Assembly: GCF_004115215.2 (NCBI RefSeq)
Contig: NC_041743.1
Span: 41,588,305 to 41,652,304, forward strand
Direction of reading: 5' to 3'
DNA: 64,000 bases
From: Ornithorhynchus anatinus
Lineage: Eukaryota; Chordata; Mammalia; Monotremata; Ornithorhynchidae
Part shown: positions 1-11,152 of the stretch, piece by piece
Numbering within the stretch: position 1 is the first letter of the stretch
How the letters are laid out: each line of letters opens with the position of its first letter
Notes under the pieces: generated by a model
What the model saw: only the letters and a program-made list of their open reading frames with translations
Told to the model about the DNA's origin: nothing
The model's database searches: none
Made by a program: the position numbers and the translations under genes

Positions 1-29
1 CTCCTGGTCGGGCCCCGGAGCCGTGGATC

Positions 30-160
30 AATCGATCGGTGATATTTACTGAGCGCTTACTGTGTGCAGAGCGCTGAACTGGGCCCTTGGAAGAGTACAG
101 TTCGATAGAGTCGGTAGACGCGTTCCCTGCCTACGGGGAGCTTCCGGTCTACCGGGCAAG
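30..160 (-). repeat. L2 LINE 3' end fragment
   Basis: Antisense L2 tail in the last part of HDAC1: ATCAATCGATCG start, ATTTACTGAGCGCTTACTGTG core, then the GGGAGCTTCCGGTCT block. About 20 percent diverged from the younger copies in the window. The rest of 160-800 is GC-rich intron with no exon I can support. Confidence 0.8.
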
Positions 161-802
161 GCCCGGAGCAGCAGATGTGGGTCACGGGCGGCAGAGGTAG
201 ACGGGAATGTGGGACACTGAGCGCCTCTCCGGTTTCCCTCTAATGGGGAGAAGGAGGGCTGGCTCAGTGCTCCGGGCCCCAAGGGACCCGCCGTGGTTTC
301 TTCCGGTCCGGGGCCTCTCCACGGCTCTGAGAAGGGCCAGAGGCCATGAAAGAATGAAACTCCCCGAGTTGGTTCACTGAGGCCCCACCCGGGAGGCCAA
401 TCCGGCCTCCTGGGGCCAAGCCCCTGGAAGAAGAGTGAGAGTGGGAGAGAGTGAGAGAGAGAAACTGACCCACCGAGACCCACCCCCGCCTGGCCCCCTC
501 CAAGCTGCTATCGCCACCGCAATCCCCCCTCCCTCTCCCATCTGCTGTGGGAACCGGTTTAACCCGTCTGGCCACCGCCCATCTCCCTCAGCTGGGGCAC
601 GGCCAGGATGACTCCCAGCCGCCCCCCTGCCCGCCGCCTGGACCCAGGCCCCCGGTGGTGATGGCAGGAGCGGGTGAGGAGGTGTTGGACCCTGCTCCTG
701 CTGACCCGTCCGGGGCAGGGGGTGGGTCCGTCCAGGGGCCCGGCCCCTTGGTGGACTCACCTCCTCCCGGGCTCACCCCAATCTGGCAATTCTGTCTCGT
801 AG

Positions 803-1160
803 AAGTGAAAGAGGAAGAAAAGCAGAAAGAGGAGAAGCCTGAAGCCAAAGGGTGAGGGGCCCCTTTGGAAAGCAGTGGGGTTGGGCCGGGAAGAGCTCCC
901 GCCCCTGGCTCCACAGACTAGCCGGGACCCGTGCGTGCCGCGCTGCGGGGTTAGCGTTGGGTCCCAGGAGTCCTGCCGGGGAGGGCGGAGGAGAGGTCAT
1001 CTCGCCCAGCCCGGGCCCCGTCCCCTGCAACCCAGAGTGACTCCCCGAGCCCCTGCCCGGTCCCGCAGACTCAGGGGGGGAAGGGTCTTCCCGCCCTGGG
1101 CCCCCGGCTGAGCCCACGTTCTGCTTCCATAGGGTGAAGGAGGAGACCAAGTCCATCTGA
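803..1160 (+). CDS. HDAC1: HDAC1, last two coding exons (3' end of gene)
   Basis: C-terminal tail of histone deacetylase 1, the nuclear zinc lysine deacetylase of the Sin3, NuRD and CoREST complexes. Penultimate exon 803-851 follows acceptor TCTGTCTCGTAG and ends at donor GTGAGG; it encodes the acidic/basic stretch ending EEKPEAKG. The last exon, 1133-1160, follows ...TTCCATAG and encodes VKEETKSI and the stop TGA (1158-1160). The split glycine codon (GG|G) keeps frame. Human HDAC1, as I recall it, ends EEKPEAKGVKEEVKLA, so the match is close except for the last four residues. The catalytic domain lies upstream of the window. The neighbour MARCKSL1 on the opposite strand is the expected 1p35 neighbour. 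Identification is secure; the exact terminal residues rest on this single reading. Confidence 0.95.
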
Positions 1161-2310
1161 GCAGTTTGCGCCGGATGGCCCGGCTGACTGTGTCTCCGAC
1201 CCTCTCCCTTCCTTTTCCCCTCCCCAGAGTTTATATTTTCTATATGTTCCTGTATATACTTTTATATAAAATATAAATGTCCCCCAGGAGCAGAAGAGGG
1301 GGCACGTGTGGGCCTGAGGCTGGAATGAGACACAGTAACTTGAGCTTCCAACTGCCTCCCCCGTGTGCCGTGGTGGAGGGGTGGGGGGGTAGGGGAGGAA
1401 ATGTAATTCACTTATTTCCCCTCCTTCCTCCCTCCCCCTCCCCCCACTTCCCTTCCCTCGCTTTGTTTTAAACCAGCCCCCCACCGTTGTGTTTAAGCTT
1501 GCATAGGATGTGAGACCGGCTGGGCGGAAGCCATCCGGCCCCAGCCCGCGCGGTCGACTCCGGGGCAGATTCCGGCCAACCTCCCTGGGTGTGGGAAATG
1601 GGGAAGAGCGGGTCCGCCACCTGGAGGAAGGCAGATTCCCTCCTCCCCGTCCCCCCCAGAGGAGCTTCCTCGGCTCCCAGAATGCAAAGCCATTGCCACC
1701 GTTCCCAGCGTTTTTTTGAAAGGGAAGCGGGCACGTATCCGCGTCTGGGGGTGCGGAGAAAGGGCCCGGCCTTCTGAGGTCAAAAAGCAGCCTCCCGCCC
1801 ACGGCAGCTGTGGTTTCTATCCCGAGACTCCTCACTTGGCCAGCAGATAGGAATGTGGGTCCCCACGGCTGAGTGTCTCTCCCCCCCCCCCCCCCGCCCC
1901 TGCGCAGAATAAAATGCAGCTGGCCCCTGCACTGGCAGGCAGATTCCCTTATCGTCGGCAGGGCAGAAAAGTTCCCCCTGGCGATACCTTTTCCCCAGGC
2001 TCCTCCTCTGGCAGGCTCCTGGGAAGGGCTCCCTGCCTCCCTTCAGCCCACTGTTTCCGTCTCCCCCTGCGGAGCGTGGCCGCCAATCATGCTGCTATGT
2101 CCCACAGCTGATGCCTTAGGTCCTTGTGCCCCCATCCGAGTTTCTGGGGGGCCGGGATTCCTGTTGTCTGATTTCTTCTTTGAATACGAGAGACTGGGTT
2201 GGTTTGTGTGTGGTGTGGGTGGGTGGGGCGGGGGGGGGGAGATGCTGGGTTTTGAGATACTATTTTCATTTTGGGGGCAAATATTTGTAATAAAACTGGT
2301 ATGTTTCTAG
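1161..2310 (+). other. HDAC1: HDAC1 3' UTR
   Basis: Unique sequence after the HDAC1 stop. It carries an AATATAAA-type run near 1265, AATAAA at 1908-1913 and AATAAA at 2289-2294, the last followed by a GT-rich region, so the distal cleavage site is probably about 2310. A poly-C run at 1881-1895 and a G-run near 2230 are the only low-complexity parts. No repeat is seen in it, as expected of a conserved UTR. Confidence 0.7.
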
Positions 2311-2319
2311 CCCTCTCTG

Positions 2320-3040
2320 TGGTTTCCGTTGGCAAGAAGCTGAGGAATACGAAGGTTGTGGCCAAGTGAGGGTCCTGCGGAGGGTCAAAACCGAGTGCCT
2401 CCTGCTCCAGCCTCGAGGATCCTTGCCCTGGTGAAGGAGGGAGTAGGATTAGCTCCTCCCAACCCACCAGGAAAACCTGGCAAAACTTTCTCTCCCCCCT
2501 TTCCCCCTGGATGCTCCATATTGGAAGCAGTAGCCGGGGAGGGGGGAGGGAGAGCGAGAGCCTCGGAGCGGCAGATGGGGCGGGCCCTGACCCTATACCC
2601 ACAGCAGCAGCTGGCAACCCTGGCTAAGGAGCCTCCTGTCTCCACTGCCCAGGCCTCATCCCATCCCTGAAAGGTCGGCCACCTCCCGTCCCCGCCCAAC
2701 CTCCAGCCTGGCATTAACTGCTGGAGGGGCAGCCTGCTCTTAAAGGGCCACTACTAAAGAACAAGAATAGTTCATTCTGCTGGCTCCTTGCTGTTAGAAT
2801 GCCGATAGAGTGGGCTAGTGAAGGGGGTGGAGTCAAGTCCTGCCACCCCCAAAGCTTGAGGGGGGAAAACACAACCAAAGCCCTGCTTAAAAAAAAATCA
2901 CCGCAGGCAAACCAGTGTCAGACCAAGGCCAGGGCTAGGGCAAGAGCCATCACCGAGGCTGGCCACCTCCCTCCTCTGGGCTGGTCCACAAGCTGCCAGG
3001 ACACTCACCTGCTCTCCTAAGGCAAATGACAGCTCATGAT
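2320..3040. other. HDAC1-MARCKSL1 intergenic spacer
   Basis: Convergent spacer between the HDAC1 and MARCKSL1 3' ends. Mostly unique sequence; a short A-run (2888) is the only notable simple sequence. No reading frame or repeat that I can support. Confidence 0.5.
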
Positions 3041-3049
3041 CACCACTAC

Positions 3050-3917
3050 AGAGGGATCGCCATTTATTCCTCTCCAAATGTTACAATAAAACCCAGACAC
3101 GTGGTGTTAGAAAATCGCAAATCAAACATTTGGCCATTAAAAAATTATTTACAATGAGAAAATGAGACAAAACGGAGTCGTTTCACATTATGCTGCTCCC
3201 CCCTCCCCACCCGCTGGGGGGAAAGCCCAAAGAGATGTGTTAGAGTCAAATGGACACACGGTTGACTTACAAGCTGGAGTTTTAAAACCATTCGCCAAGA
3301 CATTTATAAAAACCTAACCCGATTAGCTTGGAGGAGAAGGAAAAAAGTCAGTTTTCTTAAAAGCACAAATACTTAAAATGAAACAGTGGGTCAGGATGGG
3401 GAGAAAGAGAGGGATGGGGAAAAAAAAAAAAAAAAGACCCTATCACATCCAACTGCTCTCAAAGTCTCGAGAGAAACACAAAGAAAAACCTGATTGGGAG
3501 AATTAGTAGCGAACCAGCGGTGGGTGAGCCAACAGAGACACCGGAATGTCCACGCGCAACTGAGCGCAAAGAAATGCTTTGAGAACTACAGTCCGGGTCC
3601 AGAATCACATCTTCCTCCACTATTGTAAGAATTCGGGAAACTACTGGGGGGGGGAGGGAAAGAGAGAGAGAGCAAGGGGCTGGGGGCTGAGGGTTGGTGG
3701 GGGGGGAGAGACACAGTTCAGTCTTGAGGTGGACGGTTTAAGAGGGAAGAGTGAGGGACAGTGGTGGGGACGGGAGGGGCGGAGAAACAGGACGAGCCCA
3801 CGTTTTCCTGCCTGGACTACTCTGAACACGGGAGAGCGGCTGGGACAGCGAGTCCACGTCGGGGCCGGCCGGGAGCGGCCCACGGAGTCTTTCGGTATGG
3901 CCGAGCGGAGGGCGCTT
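3050..3917 (-). other. MARCKSL1: MARCKSL1 3' UTR
   Basis: AT-richer unique sequence following the MARCKSL1 stop on the minus strand. An AATAAA signal on that strand lies at 3068-3063, so cleavage is probably near 3045. A poly-A (T on the sense strand) run sits at 3420-3435. The extent is inferred from the signal alone. Confidence 0.65.
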
Positions 3918-5660
3918 TCACTCCTTCTGCTCGGCGGCTGCGGGCGTCGTGCTGGGCTCGGACTCTGCGCTCTTGGAGGGCTCCTCGGGCTCGGCGGCCT
4001 CCTCCTGCTGCTGCTGCTTTTTCTCTTCCCCCTCGGCCTCCCCGACCTCCTCTCGCTCGGCCTCGGCCTCCGGCCCCTCGGCGGCCCCCGCTTTCTCCTC
4101 CGCCTCGACGGCCCGGTTGGGCTCCCCCTCGCCGGGCGCGGCCTCGCCGCCTTTGGCCTCCGCCTCGCCCTGCTCCTCGGTGGGAGAGGAGCCGGTCGAG
4201 TCCCCGGCGGCCTCCTTCCGGTTCCTTTTGAAAGACAGGCCGCTCAGCTTGAATGGCTTCTTGAAGCTGAATTTCTTCTTCTTCTTGGGGGTCTCCTTGG
4301 CGGGCCCCTCGGGCTTGGCCTCGCCGCCTTCGGCCGGCGGGGCCGGCTCAATGGCGTCCCCGCCGCCTTCGCCCTTGGCCCCTTCGGCGGCACCGTTTCC
4401 GTTCAGGGGGGCGGCGGCGGCCTCCGCTTCCCCCTTGGGGGGCAGGTCCCCGTTGATCTTCACGTGACCGTTCTCCTGGGGAAGAAGAAGGGGAGACCAC
4501 CGAGTCAGGAGGGCCCGTCCCTCTGCGCGATCCAGTCGTTCTTCTATCGTCCTGATGGGGGGGAGGGCACCGGCCCGAGCGCTCGGACAACTGGGCAACA
4601 GAGAGGGACCAGCCCAACGAGGGGCTCTTCCGTCGGGGAGGGAGGAGGCCGTTCCCGCCCGCTTCGCACAGCGCTTAGCGGAGGGAGGGTGGGCGGGCGG
4701 GGCGGGGCGGGGCGGGGCGGGGCGGGCCCGTCGAGCACGCAGGCCGGCGGGGGGCGGCGCGGCCGGCAGGGGGCGCCGGCGCCCCGTCCCCCGCGCGCGG
4801 CCCCGCGGCGCGGAGCGCGCCAACAATGCCCCGACGGGCGCGCGCCGCGGAGAGGCGCGCCCCCGCCCCGCCCCGCCCCCCGCATCCTCGGGGGGCTCCG
4901 CTCGACGCCCCCGGCTCTGCCCACGCCGCCTCCGGCCGCCGGGGCCTCCGTCGCGCCCCCTGCGCGGGTTTCCCCCGCCTTTTTTCGACCAGCAGAGCCA
5001 ACGCCCCCTTTCCGCGCTGTCCCCCTCCGCCCCCCCCCAGGACCGGCAGGAGCGGGAGGGCAGCGGCGGCCCCCTGCCCCCGCCCCGCCCCGGCTCCTCC
5101 ACGGCCCCGGAGACGCCGCCCCCTCCCCACCCCCGCCCCCTCCTCCTCCCCTTTGTATCCGAGCGAGCGGCGCGGCCCCGGCTCCTCCTTTGTTCCCCGC
5201 GCTGCGCTCTGGGCGGCCGGGGGGGGCTTCGCCGAGACCGCGGCGCCGAACAAAGGAGGGAGGAGGGAGGGAGGGAGGGAGGGAGGCGTGGGGGGGAGGG
5301 GGGCTGTGGGGCTGGGGCCCGGACGCTCAGACCCCTCCCTCCCCGGCCTCCCGCCGGGGGCTGCGGGGCGAGAACAAAAGGCACCGGGAGCGCTCCCCGG
5401 GGGGAGGGGAGGACAAAGCGCGCCCACCGCCAGCCTCGGGAGAGGTGGGCCCCGGACGGAGGGAGAGCGGCCCCATCGCCAGCCGGGGCGAGGCCACCCC
5501 AGAAAACGGACCCCCCCCACCCCCCACCCCCAATAAAAGAAATCCATAGAAAAGGCAGACCCACCTGGCCGTTGGCTTTGGAAGGAGTCCCCGCCGCCGC
5601 CTCTCCCGCTTCCTCGGCGCTCACGTCGCCCCGGGGCGCCTTGGAGCCCTGGCTGCCCAT
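3918..5660 (-). CDS. MARCKSL1: MARCKSL1 (MARCKS-like 1), two exons, 217 aa
   Basis: Membrane-associated actin and PIP2 regulator and PKC substrate (MacMARCKS/MLP). Coding exon 1 is 5660-5565 (32 residues, starting MGSQGSKAPRGD, with Gly2 as the myristoylation site) and ends at donor GTGGGT. Coding exon 2 is 4475-3918, beginning ENGHVKINGD after acceptor TTCTTCCCCAG. Residues about 96-119 form the effector domain (KKKKKFSFKKPFKLSGLSF, then KRNRK): basic, with Ser102, Ser110 and Ser113 as PKC sites; it binds calmodulin and PIP2. The rest is acidic, Glu/Ala-rich and probably disordered, with a QQQQ run and C-terminus AAAEQKE close to human SAEQNE. Human protein is 195 aa; the extra length is low-complexity Ala/Glu. 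Strongly GC-rich throughout. Confidence 0.96.
   Translation of the reverse strand: MGSQGSKAPRGDVSAEEAGEAAAGTPSKANGQVGLPFLWISFIGGGGWGGSVFWGGLAPAGDGAALPPSGAHLSRGWRWARFVLPSPRGALPVPFVLAPQPPAGGRGGRGLSVRAPAPQPPSPPRLPPSLPPSSLLCSAPRSRRSPPRPPRAQRGEQRRSRGRAARSDTKGRRRGRGWGGGGVSGAVEEPGRGGGRGPPLPSRSCRSWGGAEGDSAERGRWLCWSKKGGGNPRRGRDGGPGGRRRRGQSRGRRAEPPEDAGGGAGRGRASPRRAPVGALLARSAPRGRARGTGRRRPLPAAPPPAGLRARRARPAPPRPAPPAHPPSAKRCAKRAGTASSLPDGRAPRWAGPSLLPSCPSARAGALPPIRTIEERLDRAEGRALLTRWSPLLLPQENGHVKINGDLPPKGEAEAAAAPLNGNGAAEGAKGEGGGDAIEPAPPAEGGEAKPEGPAKETPKKKKKFSFKKPFKLSGLSFKRNRKEAAGDSTGSSPTEEQGEAEAKGGEAAPGEGEPNRAVEAEEKAGAAEGPEAEAEREEVGEAEGEEKKQQQQEEAAEPEEPSKSAESEPSTTPAAAEQKE
4688..4730. repeat. GGGGC tandem run in MARCKSL1 intron
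   Basis: Five to six head-to-tail GGGGC units on the plus strand inside the single MARCKSL1 intron, part of a CpG island running from about 3900 to 6150. Each unit is also a GC box; four or more G-runs in close spacing could fold as a G-quadruplex on the non-template strand. Confidence 0.7.
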
Positions 5661-6150
5661 CGTGCGGTGGGGTGGTCGGTGCGCCCAGCGGGGTGCCCAC
5701 CGGCCGACGACGGCCCCCCGACAACCCGAAAGGAGACGCGGAGGGGCCGACCCGCCCAAGGCCGAGGAAGTTGGGGGCAGCAAAGGTGGGGGGCGGGGAG
5801 GGGAAGGGGGGAGGGGGGAGAGGAGGGAGGGAGGGGGAGGCCGGAGGGGGAGGGGGCTGCGGCCTTCGGGTGGGACGGCGGGGGGAAGGAGGGGTGGGGA
5901 GGGCCGTGTCCGCCGCCGCTCCGCGCCCCCGGACCCGACCGCACCGTCGCGCCCCGCACCGCTCCGCGCCGGAATGCCCAGCGCCGCCCCGCCACCAACC
6001 TTAAATACCCACCCAGCCGGGGGCGGGGCCGGACATTTAAACGATCGACCAATCAGAGCGCGGGGGCGGGGCCTCCCTTGAGGGGGGCGGGGCCTCTTGG
6101 GGGGCGCGTGCACCCCCCGGGGGGGCGGGGTCTCTTGGGGGGCGCGGGGC
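5661..6150 (-). promoter_or_regulatory. MARCKSL1: MARCKSL1 CpG-island promoter and 5' UTR
   Basis: Upstream of the start codon: a TATA-like TATTTAAG on the minus strand (6007-6000), a CCAAT box (plus-strand sense, 6049-6053) about 45 bp further out, and repeated GGGGCGGGGCC boxes at 6065-6150 arranged as a short 30-40 bp tandem duplication. Transcription start would be near 5970, giving a 5' UTR of about 310 nt. The assignment comes from spacing; no transcript data are available here. Confidence 0.65.
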
Positions 6151-6185
6151 CTCACAATGGGAGACCCCCCCCCCCCGCCCTTGGC

Positions 6186-7030
6186 GCTCTCCCAGTAATA
6201 ATCATCACCCCGGCATTTGCTAAGCCCTCACTATGTGCCAAGCGCTGTCCTCAACGCTGGGGGGTTACGAGGTCATCAGGTTGTCCCGCGTGAGGCTCGA
6301 GGTCTTCATCCCCATTCGACAGAGGAGGGAACGGAGAAGTGAGGTGACTCGCCCAAAGTCACGACAGGTGGCAGAGGCGGGATTAGAACCCATTACTTCT
6401 GACTCCCGAGTCCGGGCTCTTTCCATTATTTGCATAATAACTGTGGTGTTTCTTCAGTGCTTACTATGTGCCAAGCACTGTTCTCAGCACTGGGGGGGTC
6501 GGGGGTCACGAGGTCATCAGGTTGTCCCGCGTGAGGCTCACGGTCTTCGTCCCCATTCGACAGAGGAGGGAACGGAGGTGCCGAGAAGCGAGGTGACTCG
6601 CTCAAACTCACACAGCTGACGGGTGGCGGAGGCGGGAGTAGAACCCGTTACTTCTGACTCCCGAGTCCGGGCTCTTTCCATTATTTGCATAATAACTGGT
6701 ATTTCTTCAGTGCTTACTATGTGCCAAGCACTGTTCTCAGCGCTGGGGGGAGGGGGGTCACGAGATCATCAGGTTGTCCCGCGTGAGGCTCACGGTCTTC
6801 GTCCCCATTCGACAGGGGAGGGAACTGAGGCGCCGAGAAGTGAGGTGACTCGCTCAAACTCACACAGCTGACAGGTGGCGGAGGCGGGAGTAGAACCCAT
6901 GACCTCTGACTCCCAAGCCCAGGCTCTTTCCACTGAGCCATGCTGCATAATAATTGTGGTATTTGTTAAGCGCTTACTATGTGCCAAGCACTGTTCTCAG
7001 CGCTGGGGTAGATACAAGGTAATCGCCGCC
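6186..7030 (-). repeat. Tandem array of Mon-1 SINE units
   Basis: Three antisense Mon-1 copies head to tail (about 6186-6430, 6431-6685, 6686-6943) plus the start of a fourth (6944-7030). Unit starts repeat at 255 and 258 bp. The first two joints share the same unusual end, CTCTTTCCATTATTTGCAT, so they arose by tandem duplication, not by separate insertions. Lies just outside the MARCKSL1 promoter. Confidence 0.75.
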
Positions 7031-7039
7031 GGAGACCGA

Positions 7040-7470
7040 CAGACGCGCACAGACACCAGGGCCTGCGGGACTAGGGTCCCCTGCACACGGGGAGCCAGGG
7101 ATGGCAGACCCCCTGAGAATTGAAAATTCATCCCCCCTCCCCCCGGCCTTGTCCCCTGGCCGCGCCCCATCTTGCCTGCCACCCCGACCCCCATTCTCAC
7201 CAGCTGCGGGCCCAGTCTCTCCTGAGTGTGGGGAGCATCGCACCTGGCTGGACTGAGTCTCAGCCGGGATGAGAGGCCTCTATCCCACGTCCCTCACCTC
7301 CGACCCCCAAGACTTGCCAGGCCTCTACCCCACATCCCCCAAACTGCTCCGCATCCTGCCGTCCTGACTTCTGACCCGGAGAAGCCCTTCGCCCGGCCTG
7401 TCCCGGCCCAGACCCGAACGGCTTTGGGGTGCAAAGAATTCTGTTCTAACTCCCCACCCCCATCCCTCCC
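7040..7470. other. Unique intergenic stretch
   Basis: C-rich unique sequence with no repeat, splice-consistent exon or promoter that I can support. Confidence 0.4.
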
Positions 7471-7473
7471 CTA

Positions 7474-7742
7474 AGAAGCAGCGTGGCTTAGTGGAAAGAG
7501 CATGGGTTTGGAAGTCAGAAGGACCTGGCTTCTAATTCCAGCTCCTCCACTTGTCAACTGTATGACTTGGGGCAAATCACTTAACTTCTCTGTACCTCAG
7601 TTACCTCAACTGAAAAATGGGGATTAGGACTGTGAGCCCTACGTGGGACAACCTGATAACCTTATATCTAGCCCAGTGATTAGAGCAGTGCCTGGTACGT
7701 AGTAAGCGCTTAACAAATACCATCATTCTTATCACTATTATC
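7474..7742 (+). repeat. Mon-1/MIR SINE
   Basis: Full-length sense copy: GCAGCGTGGCTTAGTGGAAAG start with A box, a degenerate B box, core, and TAAGCGCTTAACAAATACC tail. Confidence 0.85.
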
Positions 7743-7791
7743 CCTCGCTACCTCTCCGGGGCCCAAACCCATGGCAGGACCCTGACGTCTC

Positions 7792-7950
7792 CTAATTCAA
7801 TTTATATTGATGCCTGTTTACTTGTATTGATGTCTTTCTCTCCCCACTCTAGACTGTGGGCCCGTTGTGGGCAGGGATTGTCTCTCTTTAGTGCTGAATT
7901 GTACTTTCCAAACGCTTAGTACAGTCCTCTGCACACGGTAAGCGCTCAGC
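7792..7950 (+). repeat. L2 LINE 3' end
   Basis: Sense L2 terminal segment (TTTATATTGATGCCTGTTTA ... AGTACAGTCCTCTGCACAC), cut off before its ATGAATGAA tail. Confidence 0.85.
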
Positions 7951-8635
7951 CTCCAGCTTCCTCTGCTGGCAGGACCCCCTCCTCTACCCGTCCTCATCCC
8001 CTTCCCTTTCCTCATCCGCAGATCGGCCCCTGCGGCGGGAAGGTGATGGATTTAAGTGTAGGCTCGGGTTGGAGTTGAGATTGGGGAGTCACCTGGGGAG
8101 GGGGATGTACTGCCCCGAGCCCCCTGTCTCCTCCAAACTGTCCCGAGGTCCTCCCTGGGATCTCCCCCGCCCCATCTCACCCCTCATCTCTCCCAAGGCC
8201 TTCTCCCCACCTCGAGCGACTCATTTCGTAAAGGACAGAGGGTGATGGCCGGAAGGGGAGGCTCCCACTCTCTTGGGGGTCTCCCCGGGAGGATCGGGCG
8301 ACCCTTCCCAGGCCCCCCCTCGAGACGTTGCCCCTTCATATTGCCACTCCCCGGAGGGCGGAGAGCAGGAAAAGAGACAAAAGGGCGTTAAGAGCCAGCC
8401 AGACAGCTGTTCCCATCCCCGGCTGCAAGCATCCACACGGCTGCTCTCCCCTTCGAGCCGACCCCCGACCCTCGACCCCCACCCCCGGGCCCCTCAACTC
8501 TCTCAGCCCCCTTAGCCTTCTGCAGAAAAAAAACACACGTGGCGTGGCATGCGTGGCATGACAGCAAGGTGGAAGCCCGGATCCCACAGGGAGGCAGCTC
8601 TGCTCCTCAACTCTTCTCCCCCTTCTCCTTCAGTC
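7951..8635. other. Unique intergenic stretch
   Basis: GC-rich unique sequence. Open frames are present on both strands but have no splice support and biased composition; nothing else is seen. Confidence 0.4.
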
Positions 8636-8636
8636 C

Positions 8637-8815
8637 CTCAGCCAGTCAGTCGTATTTATTGAGCACTTATTGTGTGCAGAACACTGTACTAAGTGCTTGG
8701 GATAGTACATTACAGCACTCTAACAGACCCATTCCTCGTCCACAACGAGCTTGCAGTCTAGAGGGGGAGGCAGACATTTATAGAAATAAATAAATGAAAG
8801 ATATAGACATAAGTG
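8637..8815 (-). repeat. L2 LINE 3' end
   Basis: Antisense copy starting CAGTCAGTCGTATTTATTGAG and running through GAGCTTGCAGTCTAGAGGGG into ATAAATAAATG. Confidence 0.85.
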
Positions 8816-9116
8816 CTGTGGGGCTGGGGGAGGGGCTGGATAAAGGGAGCAAGTCAGGGCGAAGCAGAAGGGAGTGGGCTGGGCCGGGGGTGTCAGGGTG
8901 GGGTCGGGCTGGAGGGGGAAGGGTCTGCTGGTTTTTTGTTGCTAGATGAGGAGAGGGGAGATAGGAGAAGGGCAAGGGTGGAGAAATAGGGAAACTCAGA
9001 CCCTGAGCCCCCATCCCTGCCTCCTCTTACAGAGACCTACCAAGCTCTACCAGGCCCCCACCTTCCCTCTGACCCCACTTGACCAGGCATAAGGGGGTCA
9101 GAGGAAGCTCAGAGAG

Positions 9117-9535
9117 TCAATCAATCAATCAATCGTATTTAATGAACACTGTGTGCAGAACACATACTAAACACTTGAAAGAGTAAATCCCCCCCCCTGC
9201 CGAGCCCCGCTACTGTTAACTCATTGTCTCATTGTGGGCAGGGAATGTATCTGTTTATTTTGTACTCCCCCAAGCGCTTAGTACAGTGCTTTGAACTCAG
9301 TAAGCATTCAATAAATACAATTGAATTAATTATAAGAGGGTTGGGAGATACGTTCCTTGCCCACGGTGAGCTTTCAGTCTAGAGGTGGATAGAGACATTA
9401 ATATAAATAAATAAATTACAGCTATGTACATAAGAGTTCTATGTACATAGGTGCTGTGACCCTCCCTAGTCCAGCCGGTGCTCTGCACACAGTAAGCGCT
9501 CATTAAATACCATTGAATGAATGAATGAATGAAAG
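9117..9535. repeat. L2 nested in L2
   Basis: An antisense L2 end (9117-9185, resuming about 9325-9465) is interrupted by a sense L2 tail (about 9190-9325, ending CAATAAATACAATTGAATT). A further sense tail with a GAATGAATGAATGAAT end is at 9466-9535. Confidence 0.7.
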
Positions 9536-9697
9536 GCAGGGCCCAGAGAGGGGGCTGTCCGTTCAGGGAGGAAGAACTCCGTGAGGACGCTTGCTGGTTC
9601 TCATGAGCTGGACCCCAGAGAACTGGGTGTGACTTGGCCTCTGAAGCTGGACTGGGGTGAGCCCAGGGGACTGCTTCCCTGACTTCGGCTGGAGCTG

Positions 9698-9830
9698 AGC
9701 AATCAGTCAATCAATCAGTGGTATTTATGAGCGCTTACTATGTGCAGAGCATGATGCTCTTAGTGAATACAACAGAATTAGCAGATATTTTCCCTTCCCG
9801 TAATGAGCTCAGTCTAGAGGGCAGCAGCAG
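9698..9830 (-). repeat. L2 LINE 3' end
   Basis: Antisense L2 end beginning AATCAGTCAATCAATCAG and ending at GAGCTCAGTCTAGAGGG. Confidence 0.8.
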
Positions 9831-11018
9831 GGGGGTGGGGGGAGCAGCCCTGCAGGCCAGGGAAACAGAGGGAACACCCCCACGCAGCCTCAGCTCTGCC
9901 AGGGGCCAGAAGGAAGTCTTCAACTCCTATCTCCTTTTTTCAATTAGGTACCTACCTTGCCCCGACGCCGACTTTAAGATGCCAAGGAAGCAGGTCTCCT
10001 GGGCAAGGCTGGAGATGCCGGGAAGAAGGCCACTGATGGAGGGAAGGAGTCTGTGAGTGTGTGTATGCATCGATTAAGGAACCTGAGATCAGTCCACCCA
10101 CCACCCAGGGAGGACATACCTCTCTTTTCTCAGTGAAGGGTCAATGAAGGAGCCACTGGAGCAGATTCTATTCCAGGGGAGTTTGGTACGGCACTCCTTC
10201 ACCCCGTGTCCTTAGACACACTCTCTCTCTCTCTCGTTCTCTCTCTCACCCTCCCTTCTCTATCACAGACTTGCTAAGACCCCAGCTAGGCAAGGCCTCC
10301 ACTCCCAGCTCCTTCCCCTGCCCAGGGTTCACACCACCAGCACATCACTGCCCAGCCCCCAGCCCTTATCTCCCCTCCCTCGGTCCGGGACAACTCCCTG
10401 ACCCTGACCGGCAGAAAGCTACCAGTTGCCGGGCCTCGGGCTGGGGGAGGTGAGGGGGTGGAGGCAGGAGCAGGTGCTGCCCTCACTGGGATGTCTGGGT
10501 GGACCCACCGCCCCCCAGCCCAGGGAACCTGGTTCCAGAGATTCACGCTTGCCCACCCTAGCCCTGGCAGGCGACCGGGCCAAGGAGCCAGACCGTCGCC
10601 CCCGCGCTGCCTCCTCCTATCCTGAGGCAACTGGAACACCAAAGTCACATGTGGGCCGGAGGGCAAGACCCTGACTCGGTGGTCCCCAGATTGTGGATGC
10701 CCGGCTGTCGCCCAGGGTGCAGTCCTGCCTCTGCCCTATGGTGTGCGGGTCCTCCCACCCCTTGCCTCCTGGACTCCAGTTTCTGATCATAGATCATTTC
10801 TTCAGCGTCATGCCACTTGGCTCTAATTTCCAGCTCTAGGGACCCAGGTAGCCCCTTTTCCAGCGCCGCCCTTGGGCTTCAGCTCAGTGAGTGTCTCTTC
10901 TGTCCAGGAAGCCCCCCACGGGCTTAGGGAGACCGAACCCAACTGTCTCAGGCTCCCCCTTCCCCTGAGCCCAGAATTCACCGGCCCCTCCCAGGCCTCA
11001 TGCTTTTCAGACCTCCTT
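9831..11018. other. Unique intergenic stretch
   Basis: Mostly unique, with a CT run at 10209-10245. Frames on both strands are proline-rich shadows without splice support; no gene claimed. Confidence 0.4.
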
Positions 11019-11019
11019 G

Positions 11020-11152
11020 ATGCCCTCTAGACTATAAGCTCATCATGGGCAGGGAACTTGTCTGTTAATTTCACTGCTTTGTACTCTCCCAAGTGCTTAA
11101 TACAGTGCTCAGCACATAGTAAGCGTTCAATAAATACGATTGATTGATTGAT
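11020..11152 (+). repeat. L2 LINE 3' end
   Basis: Sense copy ending TCAATAAATACGATTGATTG. Confidence 0.85.

Noticed and set aside
1071-1835. 254-codon minus-strand frame over the HDAC1 3' UTR
   Set aside because: Opposite to HDAC1 exon/UTR, compositionally biased, no exon partners.
3579-5549. Very long plus-strand open frame across the MARCKSL1 locus
   Set aside because: Antisense shadow of MARCKSL1 in a CpG island; GC-rich DNA lacks stops. No splice or start support.
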